This document shows positions 40,553 through 51,639 of a stretch of 64,000 nucleotides of DNA, piece by piece (the first letter of the stretch is position 1; every line of letters starts with the position of its first letter). Location of the stretch: NCBI GenBank assembly GCA_963854835.1, contig OY978530.1:18762733-18826732 (forward strand). The letters run 5' to 3'. This DNA comes from Megamerina dolium (taxonomy: Eukaryota > Arthropoda > Insecta > Diptera > Megamerinidae). Position numbers and translations under genes: made by a program. The notes under the pieces are model-generated. The model ran no database searches, was not told where the DNA came from, and saw only the letters and a list, made by a program, of their open reading frames with translations.

Positions 40553-41808
40553 ATGGACCTCCCCTTCTCCTATACTCGTGGGATTTTTATGGAATTAGGA
40601 AAAAACACAAAAACAAAAACAAAGGAAATAAAATCGGTAGAGGCAGCGAAAGCCGTGGAGGATAGACCAGGGCCTAGCCATGCCGAGAATCTCCCGAGAT
40701 CAAGTACGAGCGCAAGCTTGCCCCTACCAGTCAACAGAGCATCGGTTACCAGACTGACGTTCGCGGCTGTACCCAACCACAAAGACCGTCGTACTGCGAC
40801 GAGAATTTTAGAAAGATTGCGTGCCATACCGGAGAATGAGAGATCTGATAAACAGAAGGCCTCACTGGTATGGGCGACCGACATCACAAATCGCAGCAAC
40901 ATCAAGCGCCAGCGGTCATCTGAAGACACTGCCAAACCAGTTGCTAAAAGATCCCGCGGCAATGTGGGTCACACTTTTAGCGAAATCCTTCAAGGAGACT
41001 TGGTAATGGCGGTGGTCGATAGGAATGACGCTGATGGCTTCATCGCTTCATCGAATTGGAGACTGCTAGAGTGTAAGCTAGCAGAGATCTTCAATCCTCT
41101 AATCGAAGAGCATCCGGACCTCCGCCTATTATACGAGAAGCTAGATGGCATCCAGGCAACATCAAACTGATTGCCTGTGCCGATCAACGTACTCTCGACC
41201 TGTACAAAATAGCGATCACCAGAGCTGGATAAGTATGGCCGAGTGCGCGCCTAGAGGTGATAGAGAGAGACGCTATCCCGAGTAGGCCGCGCACCTCTGC
41301 CTGGATCCCAGCGGAACCTAGTGACCCGGCCATTATTATCAAAAATATAAAGATGTGTAATCCTACCCTCCCAACACACAACTAGCGAACAGCCAAGTTG
41401 GATGAGGAGAAGAAAGGAACATACCGTAGGGCGACCATAATCGTCAACCAAGAGTCCCTGGTACCCCTGGCGAAATCCGGTGGGTACATAAACTATTGTC
41501 TTTCGAGGATCAACCTACGAGTATATCGGAAGGATGACTTAGATACACGCGCAGGCGATCAGTCTGTGGCAAAATGGATGGAGACGGAGGAGACGCTCCC
41601 TATCAGCTCCAGAATGCGTGTGCGGCAGGACTCGCGCGACTCGTTCTCCTCAGAATCCGATGCTGCAGGGCATGTGGATTGGATTTTACTGGAGGATGAG
41701 TTGCTGGACTCTGGAGACGATGAAGTCAACGTCACTATTATGGAAGCGAAAGTGACCAATGGTGGCGGGGATGCTTCATTGCCTACAGATAAACCTGCAC
41801 AAGTCTAA
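40553..41808 (+). pseudogene. LOA LINE ORF1 (RNA-binding, DUF4780-like), frameshifted
   Basis: ATG at 40553 begins a basic, Ser-rich N-terminal region. The first frame stops at 41168. Homology continues in other frames: CADQRTLDLYK (about 41178), then IPSRP and CNPTLPTH (about 41275-41385), then 41398-41808 with VNQESLVPLAKSGGYINY, and an acidic tail. These order like the single ORF1 of LOA-type elements, in which a conserved C-terminal domain binds element RNA. Its end overlaps the ORF2 start at 41771 by 38 bases, a normal LINE arrangement. Two frame changes and a stop make it a pseudogene. Confidence 0.75.
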
Positions 41809-44800
41809 GGCGGCCTCAGCCGCTCTTATCCTTCGTCTGGAAGCCGACGGAAAAGACATCGTTCTGGTCCAAGAACCGTGGACAGTTGACAACATGGTTT
41901 GTGGACTAAGGACACCTGGATATAACCTAATATACAAGCGTAACACAGGTAGACCTAGGGCCTGCATACTCCTAAGAAAATCAATAATCTTTCTTTCACT
42001 CTGTAATTACAGCAATTTAGATACGACGGTGGTATGCGCAGAGAATATAGGTACGCATATGGTTTGCATCAGCCTACCTCGCGCACAACCACCTGGAATC
42101 ACCACCACCAAGCAATCTCAAACATCTAATAGAAGATTCCCAAAAGTCCAGGGCTGGACTAATAATAGGATGCGACGCCAACGCGCACCATACAATCGGG
42201 GTAGCAGGGATATTAACTACAGAGGTGAGTCACTGTTTAATTATATCCTTTCAACAAACCTTCTAATGTGTAACAGGGGTGAGACCCCAACTTTCATAAC
42301 AAAAAATAGGCAGGAGGTTCTAGACTTAACTCTTGCCACCGAAGGCATTGTAGACCATATAAGAAACTGGAGAGTATTGGATCAGCACTCCTTCTCTGAT
42401 CATAGATACATACAGTTTGCCATAGATTTTAAACCTCCTACTCCAGTGGTCTTTAGAAACCCAAAAAGACAAACTGGTCACGTTTCAGGAAGTCAGTTAG
42501 TTCTAATCTACCCGTAGCTCCTTCGACTATAATCAACATTAATCAGATAGACGCCACAGTCTACTGCCTCACAAAAACTCTCAACAAGGCATTAAAGTCC
42601 TGTCCGATTCGTAAGAAATGGGGGAAAGGTAAACCTCCATGGTGGAACCAGGAGCTCGACAGTTTGAGAAAAGACTGTCGCAAGCTCTTCAATTGTGCTA
42701 AAAGCTCTCACCTAGAATCAGATTGGGCGGGTTATAAATCGGCCCTCAGAACTTATAAATACAACCTCAGGAAATGCCAAAGGGAAGCCTGGAAGAGCTT
42801 CTGCAGTGATATAGAAGACGCTTCTGAGACTTCTAGAGTTAGGAAAATCCTTTCTAAATCACCCCATACTCCAAGTGTTCTGGTCAAACCAGATGGAACG
42901 TGGACCACAACCTCTACTGAAACGCTGCAAACGCTAGTAAATGCACATTTCCCAAACGATCCGTCTGAAACTGAAACCCCGCTTGATTACAAGTCATTAC
43001 CGTTAGACTATTCAATAGTTGCATCGAAGAAGATTACTTGGGAGATAAACACGTTCAAGCCTTACAAATCCCCTGGACCTGACAGGATAATTCCAGCACA
43101 GCTACAACAGGTAGCCAAACTCATTATTCCATGGCTAAAGCAGATTTTCATTGCCTGCATAAGCCTTGGCTATATTCCGAAACTCTGGAGACAAGTCAAA
43201 GTTGTCTTCATACCTAAGGCTGGAAAGAGCTCCCATACAAGCCCAAAGGACTTCAGACCAATTAGTCTATCGTCATTCTTACTCAAAACACTGGAAAGAT
43301 TACTAGACATCCATCTAAGATACACCATAAGCAGCAACATGCTGTCTCCTTCTCAACATGCATACACAAAGGGAAAGTCCGTTGAAACAGCGCTACATGC
43401 GTTAGTTTCAATTGTGGAGAAATTTCTTCATAATAAAGAATTTGTACTAGCGGCTTTCACGGATATTGAAGGTGCCTTCAACAATGTTCAGCCCAGAGCA
43501 ATCACGGAGGCTCTTGCACGACTCGGGGTGGAGGTAACGCTTAGCAGATGGATAGAACGGCTATTGAAAGATAGACTCATTACATCCGAGCTGGGTGGAT
43601 CTACCATCACGAAACGTGTAATAAGAGGAACCCCACAAGGTGGAGTACTCTCCCCTGTTCTATGGAACTTGGTAGTTAACGAACTACTACGGGAAATAGA
43701 GAGGAAGGGGTGCGGAGTGATTGCCTATGCCGATGACGTTGTCTTGTTGGTGGCTGGAAAATCTCCGGAAATACTAACGGACATTATTCAAATCAATCTC
43801 AATATGTTATCAAAATGGGCTAAGGATAGGGGCTTAAATGCGAACCCACAAAAAACTGAGCTGATTTTGTTCTCCACAAAGCATAAAACACCACCCATAA
43901 ACGTTCCCACACTTGGGGGGGTCCCATTGAAAATTGTTTGTTGGATTTACAAGGCGGTTATCAGGCCAGTTCTCCTGTATGGGGTACTGACCTGGTGGAC
44001 TGCACTTACTAAGTCCTCTCATGTCAGGCCCCTTGAAAAAATACAAAGAGCGGCTTGTATTTTAATAACAGGAGCACTGAGAACAACTCCAACGTTAGCA
44101 CTAGAAGTGCTTCTACATCTTACTCCGCTTGACTTACTTGGTAAGCAGTTGGCGGCCAATTCTGCTTTACTCCTTACCTGCCTGCACCAATGGACATCAA
44201 AGTCCTTCGGACATGCTAGCATATTGGATAATTTTAATATTGAAACTTCACTTGATTATATCAAGCCTACATACGCCTTTGAAAGGAAATTCCTAACCTC
44301 CTTCCCTGATAGGTTCGCCTGGGAGGCAGAAGGATTCATGCCATATTATACTCCCATCTTTACTGCTGGCTCTAAGCTTAATGGAAAGGTGGGAGCAGCT
44401 GTGTATTCCGAATCATTCAACCTTAATATTTCTTTCCGTCTGCCGGACCACTGTAGTGTGTTTCAGGCAGAAGTTAAAGCGATTCACAATGCACTTACTT
44501 GGATCAAACAGAGCTTTGTCTCCCGCAGAGACATCTGCATCTTGAGCGATAGCCAAGCTGCAATTAAGGCCCTGGACTCATTTCTCGTGAAATCTAAGAC
44601 CACTCTTGACTGCCGCAAATCTCTTAGCGCGATGGCTGAGCAGCAAAATATTCTCCTGTGCTGGGTACCCGAACACAGGGGTATACGAGGAAACTGCATA
44701 GCCGACGAGCTTGCAAGACAGGGTACAAATGAGCCCCTAACCCAGGAGAATTCTCGGTTAGGGATCCCCATAGCCACGTGTAAGCATAATTTGGATACAC

Positions 44801-45105
44801 TCATCTGTAGGACGGCGAAATTGCTGTGGCCCCTACTCACCAAGAAACGTTCACGTAAACTTGCCGATCTTAATAGGGTAGATATCTCGACCTATGTGGG
44901 AGTGGTCACTGGTCACTGTCTCATAGGTCCTCACGCTGTGAGATTAGGTCTGAGCAACCTCACTTTTGACTTCTGCAGAAGCTGCAGAGATGAGGAGGAA
45001 CTCGAGACGATCTCACATCTGCTATGCACCTGCCCCGCTTTATGCAAAAATCGAAAAAAATTCCTAGGACACTACCATTTGAGTGACCTAGCCCAACTAT
45101 ACTAG
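41771..45105 (+). pseudogene. LOA LINE ORF2: endonuclease, reverse transcriptase, RNase H
   Basis: ATG at 41771 gives an AP-endonuclease start, LHCLQINLHKSKAA and VLVQEPW (catalytic Glu). SDHRYI lies near 42397. A frameshift near 42490 is followed by a long frame from about 42520 to 45105. RT motifs are FRPISLSSFLLKTLERL, TDIEGAFNN (catalytic Asp), GTPQGGVLSPVLWN and AYADDVVLL (about 43726). RNase H has TAGSKL, AEVKAI, SDSQAAIKAL and WVPEHRGIRGN. It ends with a CxxC...H...C motif (CRSCRDEE...HLLCTC). After GGVPL the usual KYLG-type segment and about 50 residues are missing, joined in frame to WIYKAVIRPVLLYG. Confidence 0.85.
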
Positions 45106-45235
45106 ATTGATATTCTCAATCTCCTAAAATTCATTTAACGTTCCGGTTGGTTCAGCGAGTAGCTAGGTGAAGGAAAAATCCGTGCGACGGTATCACAACG
45201 GGCCTAATTCTGGCCTATGTGCGCTCTCTCTCTCT

Positions 45236-45880
45236 CTACTGCTGACTTGGCACACAAATTTATTGAAACGAATTGCAACCAAAAACACCAAGTGTAGTCT
45301 TCGTGTTCCTTCACTATGCTTTTTTGTACACCAAAATTGCAACTTGTACCACCAAAGGGAATACTTGAATTTTTTTCTAATTGTACTGTAGTCTTAATTC
45401 TGTTTATATTATTTAATATTTATTTGAAATTTACAATTCAACACCAATTCATACCTTTTTACCGTATCTAAAAAAACACACCTTTAGATCCATATAAAAT
45501 TACTTTAATCTAGAGCCGAACGATAAAAAGAGCAAATTAAGCGGCACGTGAACGTAAAACGCCCAGAGGATTTTTTATGTTTGGTTTTTCAATCATCTTT
45601 CTTTTTTGTTAGATTAATATATAGAGCTTATACATAGTATTGAAATTGGTGAATGTTTTTCTTTCACAAATCTACATGTAAATTATTTCACAAAGGCTTT
45701 CTTATAAAAATCAATTTGATGTAACGTGTGGTTCGCGTGGTCTCTCCGAACGGAATAAAATTTTCTTTTTACATAAAATATAAATTCACCAATTGCTACT
45801 TAGTATTCACCGCTTTAAGAGTCGCAAAAAAGAAAAAATATATAGGAAACAAAATATATAGATATATTCATTTCCCGTGC
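45236..45880. other. No recognisable feature
   Basis: AT-rich DNA after the LOA tail; no frame, RNA or repeat match that I can support. Confidence 0.5.
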
Positions 45881-46106
45881 CGTGGCTCAGTGGTTAGTGT
45901 GTTGGCCTTCTGATCTGTAGGTCGTGGTTCAATCCCCGGCTGATGCATAACAAATTTAATATCGAAAAGATTTTTCTTTCGAACGGTACCCACCTGTCAG
46001 TAAGCAATTGGCAATTCTTCCGACAGTAAAAACGTGCCATGAAAAAGCTTCTAAAAGAACTCTGTGACAAAGCCCAGAAAAAGGATGTCACAAGGGTTCT
46101 GCCGTT
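45881..46106 (+). mobile_element. tRNA-headed SINE, 3'-truncated copy
   Basis: Starts cgtggctcagtgg and aligns with 11018 onward through gatgtcacaaggg and gccgtt. Box A is near 45883 and box B at 45926-45936. It lacks the last about 130 bp including the T-rich tail. Differences from the first copy are moderate, so it is an older or separate insertion. No target-site duplication seen. Confidence 0.85.
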
Positions 46107-46959
46107 ATAATTAGCCAAAAATGGAAAACCAATAATTTTTAGAGCTGTACTAAGTGAACAACCCTATGGAGACTTATAATTTTTAATTAGTTCAACTTAT
46201 TTTGCATCTTAAAATTTAAATAGCATATTGGCTATCTCCAGTAGTTTTTTTCGGTATACGTATACGTATGGGATAGTCATGCGATCAATCGTTTTTGCAG
46301 CAATATTTTAATCGGTTAACAATAAAAGGCATTTCGCTGCTTATTCGTATATGCGACCGCATCGCTCGACGAATCTGACTTTCTCATCGTGATTCGATCA
46401 TTGCGTGCTTTCGAACTCGTTGCTAACAATCGTGGCTCCACTTTCATGTCGGTTTTTTTAATGTTAGTACTACAGTATAATCATACAGGTAGGGCAACTG
46501 GAATGTATGTTGATGTAAATGAATACATAAAAATCAATTTTTTCGATATCAAAGTGATTTCGAATCTTTCATTTTGATGGCTTTTAGAAAACTGTATTCT
46601 GATTTTTTTTTGTTCTATATACCCCTATTTTAAAACGAGCGTACCATTCTATTGACATTGCTATACCATGATATTCCATCGTTGGTATATCATGTTTTGA
46701 TTCGCATTTGTTTGTAAGGGTTTGTGCCTAGTAACAGATACTGAATGGATCAAACCTGATCAATAATAGTTGTACTTTGGTTGCGGCGGTATCAAAGTTG
46801 CTCTCACAAGCTTATCATCCAAATCAAACACATGTTCTTCAGCTTTGTAACTTTGTCATTAATAGCTCCGGAAATTTCATCTACTTTTTAATTTATCCAC
46901 TTTCAGTTAGTAAATTTTCTCCATCTTAACAGAATCCCACTTCTGCCACGAACTGTTCT
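46107..46959. other. No recognisable feature
   Basis: AT-rich; short frames only. Nothing assigned. Confidence 0.45.
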
Positions 46960-47380
46960 GTTTTCATTTTCTGAACGTTTAATTCTTGCTGAATCCACCT
47001 TGTTCGATCAGTGGATTCTGTCAATAATAACTACAACACTTATTCTGTATTAAATACATATATGCAACAACAATTTATTTACTTATATTTACATAATTTT
47101 TTAATTTACTTTATACTTTAACTGGCTATCGTGTTATGTTGCCTCTGCGATTATCGAAATTGAGTTCGCTACTCTATCAATGTTTCATCAGTTTCGGAAT
47201 GAATTTATTGATTTTCAACAAACTCGCTATACTTATACTCTGTAGCAACACTCTAAAATCTTCTTTTAACGTCATCGAGTTTATTCTCCTTCTTTCTTGT
47301 TCGGTTGTTCTCATTATCACATATTCCTATTAGTTCACATCTGTTTCGATACTTCACTTTAGCGTGTGCATCAACTATTT
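46960..47380. repeat. LTR-like dispersed repeat
   Basis: Diverged relative of 34515-34980: both contain gattctgtcaataataa and a later region with cactctaaaatc/cactctagaatc and tcatcgagttt-type sequence in the same order and spacing. Confidence 0.55.
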
Positions 47381-47399
47381 GTATTGATATTCGATATCG

Positions 47400-48060
47400 A
47401 TACTCGTTACAATATAAATCATATACCATACCTTCAAATTGCCTTGAATTTTAAAACGTCCTTTCTCTTTTGGGCGGATATGACTCTGACTTTTTAGTAG
47501 GCATAACCCCAAATCATTGGAATGCCTCTCAAATTTAGCCAAGTAGTTGTTAGCAAATGTGGAAACTTCATCAGTTACAACCGGAATGTGTAAGTCTCTA
47601 TGGATGTTAGAGTTTTTAATGTACCAAGGAGCATTGGCAACCACTCGAAGGATTTTAGATAGGGTTATTTAGAGTTTTTCCACATTTCATGGTGATGCAG
47701 TACCCCAGAGTTGAATACGGTAAGTCCATATGGGTTTAATGACAGCCTTATAAAGCAGTACTTTATTGTCTAGTTTGAACTTTGATTGTCTGTTTAAGAG
47801 CCAGGCCAATTTATTTACTTTAAGCTTCATCTGGGTTGTTTTGCTACTTATAGTCTACGATCGAGATCCATTCTGAGATACTTTGTTTCAGAAGCCTGAA
47901 GGATCGATTTGGAAGTGATTTGACTTTTATTATCCAGCAGTCAAGCCAGTTTTGGAGCGTATTTGCATCTTCTTGGAGAAATTGTTATGCCAATATCAGG
48001 TCTGGAGGAAGGCATTATATGACTGTATCATCTGCAAAAGTAAAGATAGCGTTGAAAAAC
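47400..48060 (-). pseudogene. Jockey-clade LINE, C-terminal RT fragment
   Basis: Minus-strand frame 47644-47375 reads NAPWYIKNSNIHRDLHIPVV, a signature of the end of Jockey ORF2 (compare NAPWYMRNVNIHRDL at 16818). Upstream, broken frames to about 48060 match the preceding part (LYKAVIKPIW-like). The family differs from the Jockey in arms A and B. No poly(A) or duplication visible; it lies close to the LTR-like repeat. Confidence 0.7.
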
Positions 48061-48169
48061 GCTATGAAGATGGTAAAAAAAAAACAGAAATATCTCCAAG
48101 ATTTATATGAAAGTGAACGATAGAATGTAAAATAATTCGCGGTTAGAAGAAAAATGACTGCTAAGCTTA

Positions 48170-48570
48170 ACAACTCAACATATAAAACGAACGGTAGCAT
48201 CATTTCTTGAAAAATCAGACCTGAATAAAAGTCTCAAGCTTAGAGTGGAAAGAGCAAAACAGTTACAAAAAAGCGATCAATTGTCGAACACCGTCTTCTT
48301 TGACAACACGTAATTCTCAATCGAACAACATGTCAATAAACAAAACGATCATGATCTAAGAAAACATACCAAAATGTTGATCAAAGAATGACCACTTTAT
48401 GATTAGGGCCGTAGTGACTACCGATAGTTACTCTCCGGTTGTATTTTCGGATAGTGGCGTGAAGATAAACGCACATGTTTATCGTGAAACTGTTATAGAC
48501 GGTGTGTTAAGGCCATGGTCATGCAAACACTTCGGGTTCATACTGTATATTTTTAGCGAATCCAATCTGA
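48170..48570 (+). pseudogene. Tc1/mariner-superfamily transposase remnant
   Basis: Plus-strand translation shows RTVASFLEKSDLNKSLKLRV, then FFDNT in place of an FTDEK-type first catalytic motif, FSIEQHVNKQND, and after a break SGVKINAHVYRETVIDGVLR and PWSCKHFGF (about 48445-48540). These fall in the order seen in IS630/Tc1/mariner-like transposases of the maT type. The later catalytic residues are absent and stops interrupt the frame. The intact Tc1-like element lies immediately downstream. Confidence 0.6.
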
Positions 48571-48646
48571 AGGAATCATCCTTTAAATTTCAAACAACGT
48601 ATAACTACAGTATTCTATCGGTAAAAATATTTAGGTTATACATATA

Positions 48647-48846
48647 CAGTGAGCGACAAAAGTCTACGTACGGCGACCTTTTCTGCTATCTGACATGTCC
48701 AAAAGCATAATGAAAAGAAGTAATGATGCAATTTTGTTTTAAATATGTTTTTATCATTACATAGCAAAAATTATCTTATTTCATTAAAAACTTAACAAGT
48801 TATTAACATAAAACGAAAAAAATTCAATGACAAAAGTCTACGTACG
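48647..48846. repeat. Left IR/DR of the Tc1-like transposon
   Basis: Direct repeats at 48655-48672 (outer) and 48829-48846 (inner), both gacaaaagtctacgtacg; the two transposase-binding sites expected in IR/DR elements. Confidence 0.9.
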
Positions 48847-48905
48847 ATTTGAAAATCAAAAGGAAATACTTTGATAAGGCACTAAAAGTTAAAATAAGTC
48901 GTCGT

Positions 48906-49925
48906 TTAATATTTGGTTGACCCTCCACTAGCATCTATAACTGCTTGCAAACGTCGGGGCATTGAAACGACTAAATTTTCGATTTCAAGGGCAGTTATTT
49001 GTTGCCATTCCTGTTGCAGCTTCTCTTTTAGTACTAGGGCACTAGTAATGTGATGTTTCCGTATCTTCCGCTCCAAAAGCTCCCAAACGTGTTCAATAAT
49101 ATTTAAGTCTGGGCTTTGAGGAGGTGAATACAGTTGTCGTGGAGCGTAGTAAAGCAGCCAGTCCCTCACGATGTGGGCGGTATGTTTTAGATCGCTATCC
49201 TGTTGGAAGATCCAACTCTCACCAAGGCATAGTTTATCAACCGATGCTTTTAAGTTTTGTTTCAAAATAGATTTATATTGAAAGCGATCCATGTTACCCT
49301 CCACAAATACCAAATTTCCAACTCCAGATGCAGCGCCCCAAACCATTACACTCCCACCGCCATGCTTCACCGTAGGAACTAAGTGTTTCGGGTTCATTGC
49401 GGTATTTGGTTTTCTCCAAATTTTGGCTCTACCGTCACTTCCAAATAAATTGTATTTTGACTCATCTGTAAATAATACTCGTTTCCAGAAATCAATTCCC
49501 TTGTCTAAATGCTTTTGCGCGAATTCCAAACGAAGTTTGCGATATTTTTCACTTATATACGGTTTCTTACGCGTAGTTCTGCTGTGAAACCCATTATTAT
49601 TCAAGGCTCTTTGAACTGTTCGTGGATGCACATTTGTATTTGACCTAGTTGCTAGCTCTGCGGCCAACTTAGTGCCTGCCACTTTCGGATTTTGATCCAC
49701 TTCTTTCAAAATGAACGATACATCTCTGCGACTAAGCTTCTTTGGGCGACCACTAAGCGGTTTATTTTCAAGACTATTCGTTTTTTTGTAGTTATTGAAC
49801 ATTGTTTGAACTGTTGATTTTGTTAAATTTAATAAGCTTGATATTTCACCATACGATTTGTTTTCATTTCTATAATTTACTACTAAGTTTCGCAAATCAA
49901 TTGATATTTCTTTACGGGAAGCCAT
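48906..49925 (-). CDS. Tc1-like transposase (DD34E), 339 aa, apparently intact
   Basis: Catalyses cut-and-paste excision and insertion at TA sites, acting in the nucleus on its own terminal repeats. I chose ATG at 49925 (MASRKEISIDLRN); the frame extends 13 codons upstream only from a TTG, and 339 aa is the usual length. The paired N-terminal helix-turn-helix region covers about residues 1-120, with SYGEISSLLNLTKSTVQTM near residue 25-45 and a GRPKK linker-type motif near 60-65. The catalytic triad is visible: FTDESKYNLFG (D), FQQDSDLKHTA (D) and PQSPDLNIIEHVWE (E), with 34 residues between the second and third. It ends GGSTKY. No frameshift or stop. Whether it is expressed is unknown. Confidence 0.92.
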   Translation of the reverse strand: MASRKEISIDLRNLVVNYRNENKSYGEISSLLNLTKSTVQTMFNNYKKTNSLENKPLSGRPKKLSRRDVSFILKEVDQNPKVAGTKLAAELATRSNTNVHPRTVQRALNNNGFHSRTTRKKPYISEKYRKLRLEFAQKHLDKGIDFWKRVLFTDESKYNLFGSDGRAKIWRKPNTAMNPKHLVPTVKHGGGSVMVWGAASGVGNLVFVEGNMDRFQYKSILKQNLKASVDKLCLGESWIFQQDSDLKHTAHIVRDWLLYYAPRQLYSPPQSPDLNIIEHVWELLERKIRKHHITSALVLKEKLQQEWQQITALEIENLVVSMPRRLQAVIDASGGSTKY

Positions 49926-50077
49926 TGTCACAACCACGAACTTCTGGAAACAGCCAAAATACAACTAAATGCAATCCAAGTATGTCTATTACCAAGCAAA
50001 ACAGCAAAATGTAACTAGCGGTACTTTCCCGTTATTGCGCCGCAACACACAACAAAAAAGAAGCGTGGAATGCGCGC

Positions 50078-50277
50078 CGTATGTAGACTTTTGTCATTGA
50101 ATTTTTTTCGTTTTATGTTAATAACTTGTTAAGTTTTTAATGAAATAAGATAATTTTTGCTATGTAATGATAAAAACATATTTAAAACAAAATTGCATCA
50201 TTACTTCTTTTCATTATGCTTTTGGACATGTCAGATAGCCGAAATGGTCGCCGTACGTAGACTTTTGTCGCTCACTG
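50078..50277. repeat. Right IR/DR of the Tc1-like transposon
   Basis: Direct repeats at 50078-50095 (inner, one mismatch: cgtatgtagac) and 50252-50269 (outer). Nearly identical to the left repeat in reverse complement; a visible difference is ccgaaatgg for the cctttt region. Confidence 0.9.
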
Positions 50278-50340
50278 TATATAAAAGACAACTGTGCTTT
50301 CAACTAGCAAATTTTTCTTCGTTTTCAATACATAAATATT

Positions 50341-50830
50341 TTAGGGCTATATAGCGAATATAATAAAGTATATAGTTGCGCTGAGTTAGAAATGTATTAA
50401 ATAGAGAGCACATCTTAACCGTTTCTCGCAAAATTATTTTGATACAAATAATATATTAATAATACTCATAATATTAGCAATTTCTTAGGTATCCCGACAT
50501 ACAATTAAACATTAGCAATGCCATTTAATGGACGGTATAATACGCATCCCCAGATATGTCATACAGTGCTCACCGGAGATGCAATTGCTTCTGTAGAGCG
50601 TATTGTTGAGGAGGACCCATATGAGTTGATTCGCTATAGCGCGGAGCAATTGGAGTTGTATGCATTCACTTTATGAAGAATTTTACATAAATATCTCGGC
50701 CAAATGAGCATCACCCAACTGAAAAACAACTGAAATTCAACCGACTGTTTTATAGGAATAGTCCGTTTAGTGATGGGGCTCATTTTTGATTCTGTAGGCA
50801 TGTCAATTGTTTTCAGGAAGTTTAGATCAT
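50341..50830 (+). pseudogene. Tc1/mariner-superfamily remnant, N-terminal part (about DD36D family)
   Basis: Translation near 50568-50680 gives DAIASVERIVEEDPYELIR, matching ENIAAVSESVAEDPNVSI of the arm-B transposase, then LWRILHKYLG after one frame change. The leader starting ttttagggctatatagcg matches the end of a related remnant at 63510 on the other strand, over at least 70 bp and then intermittently. This suggests a common element end near 50341. No catalytic residues are readable. Confidence 0.65.
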
Positions 50831-50849
50831 TTTCTGCAGCTGCAACCAT

Positions 50850-51389
50850 GTCTCTAGAATGACTGACTCTCATTAATTTTTGGTTCTCGGTCAATGTGTG
50901 TGGAACAAATCTCGCGCAGACCTTTGTTTTGCCCAAATCCTCGAGAAGAATGAGTCGGATAGTGTTTCTGTTGACGTTTAAGGCCTCTTCCATCATTTTC
51001 ACCATCCATCAGATCGCTTCCGGCGTCCGCAATGACATTGGCCTTCCTTCTTTTATTTCATCTTCCAGCCACTCTCTGCCATCCACAAACCGTTTATGCC
51101 ATATAAAAACATTTGATCTTGATAAACAAGCATCGCCATACGCTTGCTGCATCATTCCGAATGTTTCTGATTCATTTTTACCAAATTTTATGTGGAATTT
51201 AATGACCGCTCTTTGCTCCATGTTGAAATTTCAACATCAAACGAACATGTATTTTGTAAAATGAATGTCATAAACATTAAATGTCAACCAAATGCCATGA
51301 AATTTTGACAGTTAGTAGAGGAAGGTTAAAACTTCAAAACGCATGTTTTCTCACACATAGATGGCGCACTTGGTTGCTGAGATATGGTT
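50850..51389 (-). pseudogene. Mariner transposase N-terminal part with 5' terminal region
   Basis: ATG at 51221 on the minus strand: MEQRAVIKFHIKFGKNESET, a mariner helix-turn-helix N-terminus, then HKRFVDGREWLEDEIKEGRP. A frame change near 51009 leads to VNRNTIRLILLEDLGKTKVC, FVPHTLTENQK and AAENDLNFLKTI. The catalytic region is missing because the sequence switches to the oppositely oriented remnant near 50830-50860. The leader up to 51389 (actcgaaccatatctcagc on the minus strand) is the element's 5' end, and pieces of it are in arms B and B'. Confidence 0.8.
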
Positions 51390-51590
51390 CGAGTCTTAAT
51401 ACATAATTGTCGCACATTGTACTCTGTGGCATTACTCCACTCTTCCTTTATCGTAATCGAGTTTCTCCTTTTTCTTTCTCGTTGGCTTTTTCTGGTTATC
51501 GCCTATTCCTTTTTGTTGAAATTCGTTCCGATGTTATCATTATTGGTGCTATTCACAATTTGTGATGAATAACCTACGATATTCGTTACA
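51390..51590. repeat. LTR-like repeat, partial
   Basis: Resembles 47240-47380 and 34735-34900 (tcttcctttatc, tcgagtttctcc-type order). It lies directly beside the gypsy pol remnant. Confidence 0.5.
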
Positions 51591-51639
51591 TTGCTTCCCC
51601 CTGATATGGCGCAGGCCATTCCAAGCATACTACATTCAA

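Larger units (their letters stand above)
40150..45235 (+). mobile_element. Nearly full-length LOA-clade non-LTR retrotransposon
   Basis: About 5.1 kb: 5' UTR, ORF1, overlapping ORF2 (endonuclease, RT, RNase H, Cys motif) and a 3' UTR with ggtatcacaacggg followed by a tc-rich tail. RNase H after RT plus this ORF1 type points to the LOA clade (Bilbo/Trim relatives), rather than R1 or Jockey. Frameshifts and an in-frame RT deletion make it inactive. No target-site duplication could be set. Confidence 0.8.
48647..50277 (-). mobile_element. Complete Tc1-like transposon, 1631 bp
   Basis: Flanked by TA on both sides (48645-48646 and 50278-50279). The terminal inverted repeats are about 200 bp (48647-48846 and 50078-50277), beginning cagtgagcgacaaaagtc. 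Each contains two direct repeats of gacaaaagtctacgtacg, an IR/DR layout known from Tc1-family elements such as Bari, S and Paris. One uninterrupted transposase gene fills the centre. All parts needed for mobility seem present, in contrast to everything else in the window. Confidence 0.93.

Noticed and set aside
40553..45105. Active autonomous LOA element
   Set aside because: ORF1 has a stop and frame changes, ORF2 has a frameshift near 42490 and an in-frame RT deletion.
48906..49964. 352-residue version of the Tc1-like transposase
   Set aside because: The extra 13 codons start with TTG; ATG at 49925 gives the normal 339-residue length.
50634..51005. Whole frame as one mariner protein
   Set aside because: Only the part above about 50850 is mariner; the lower part is antisense to a different transposase remnant.
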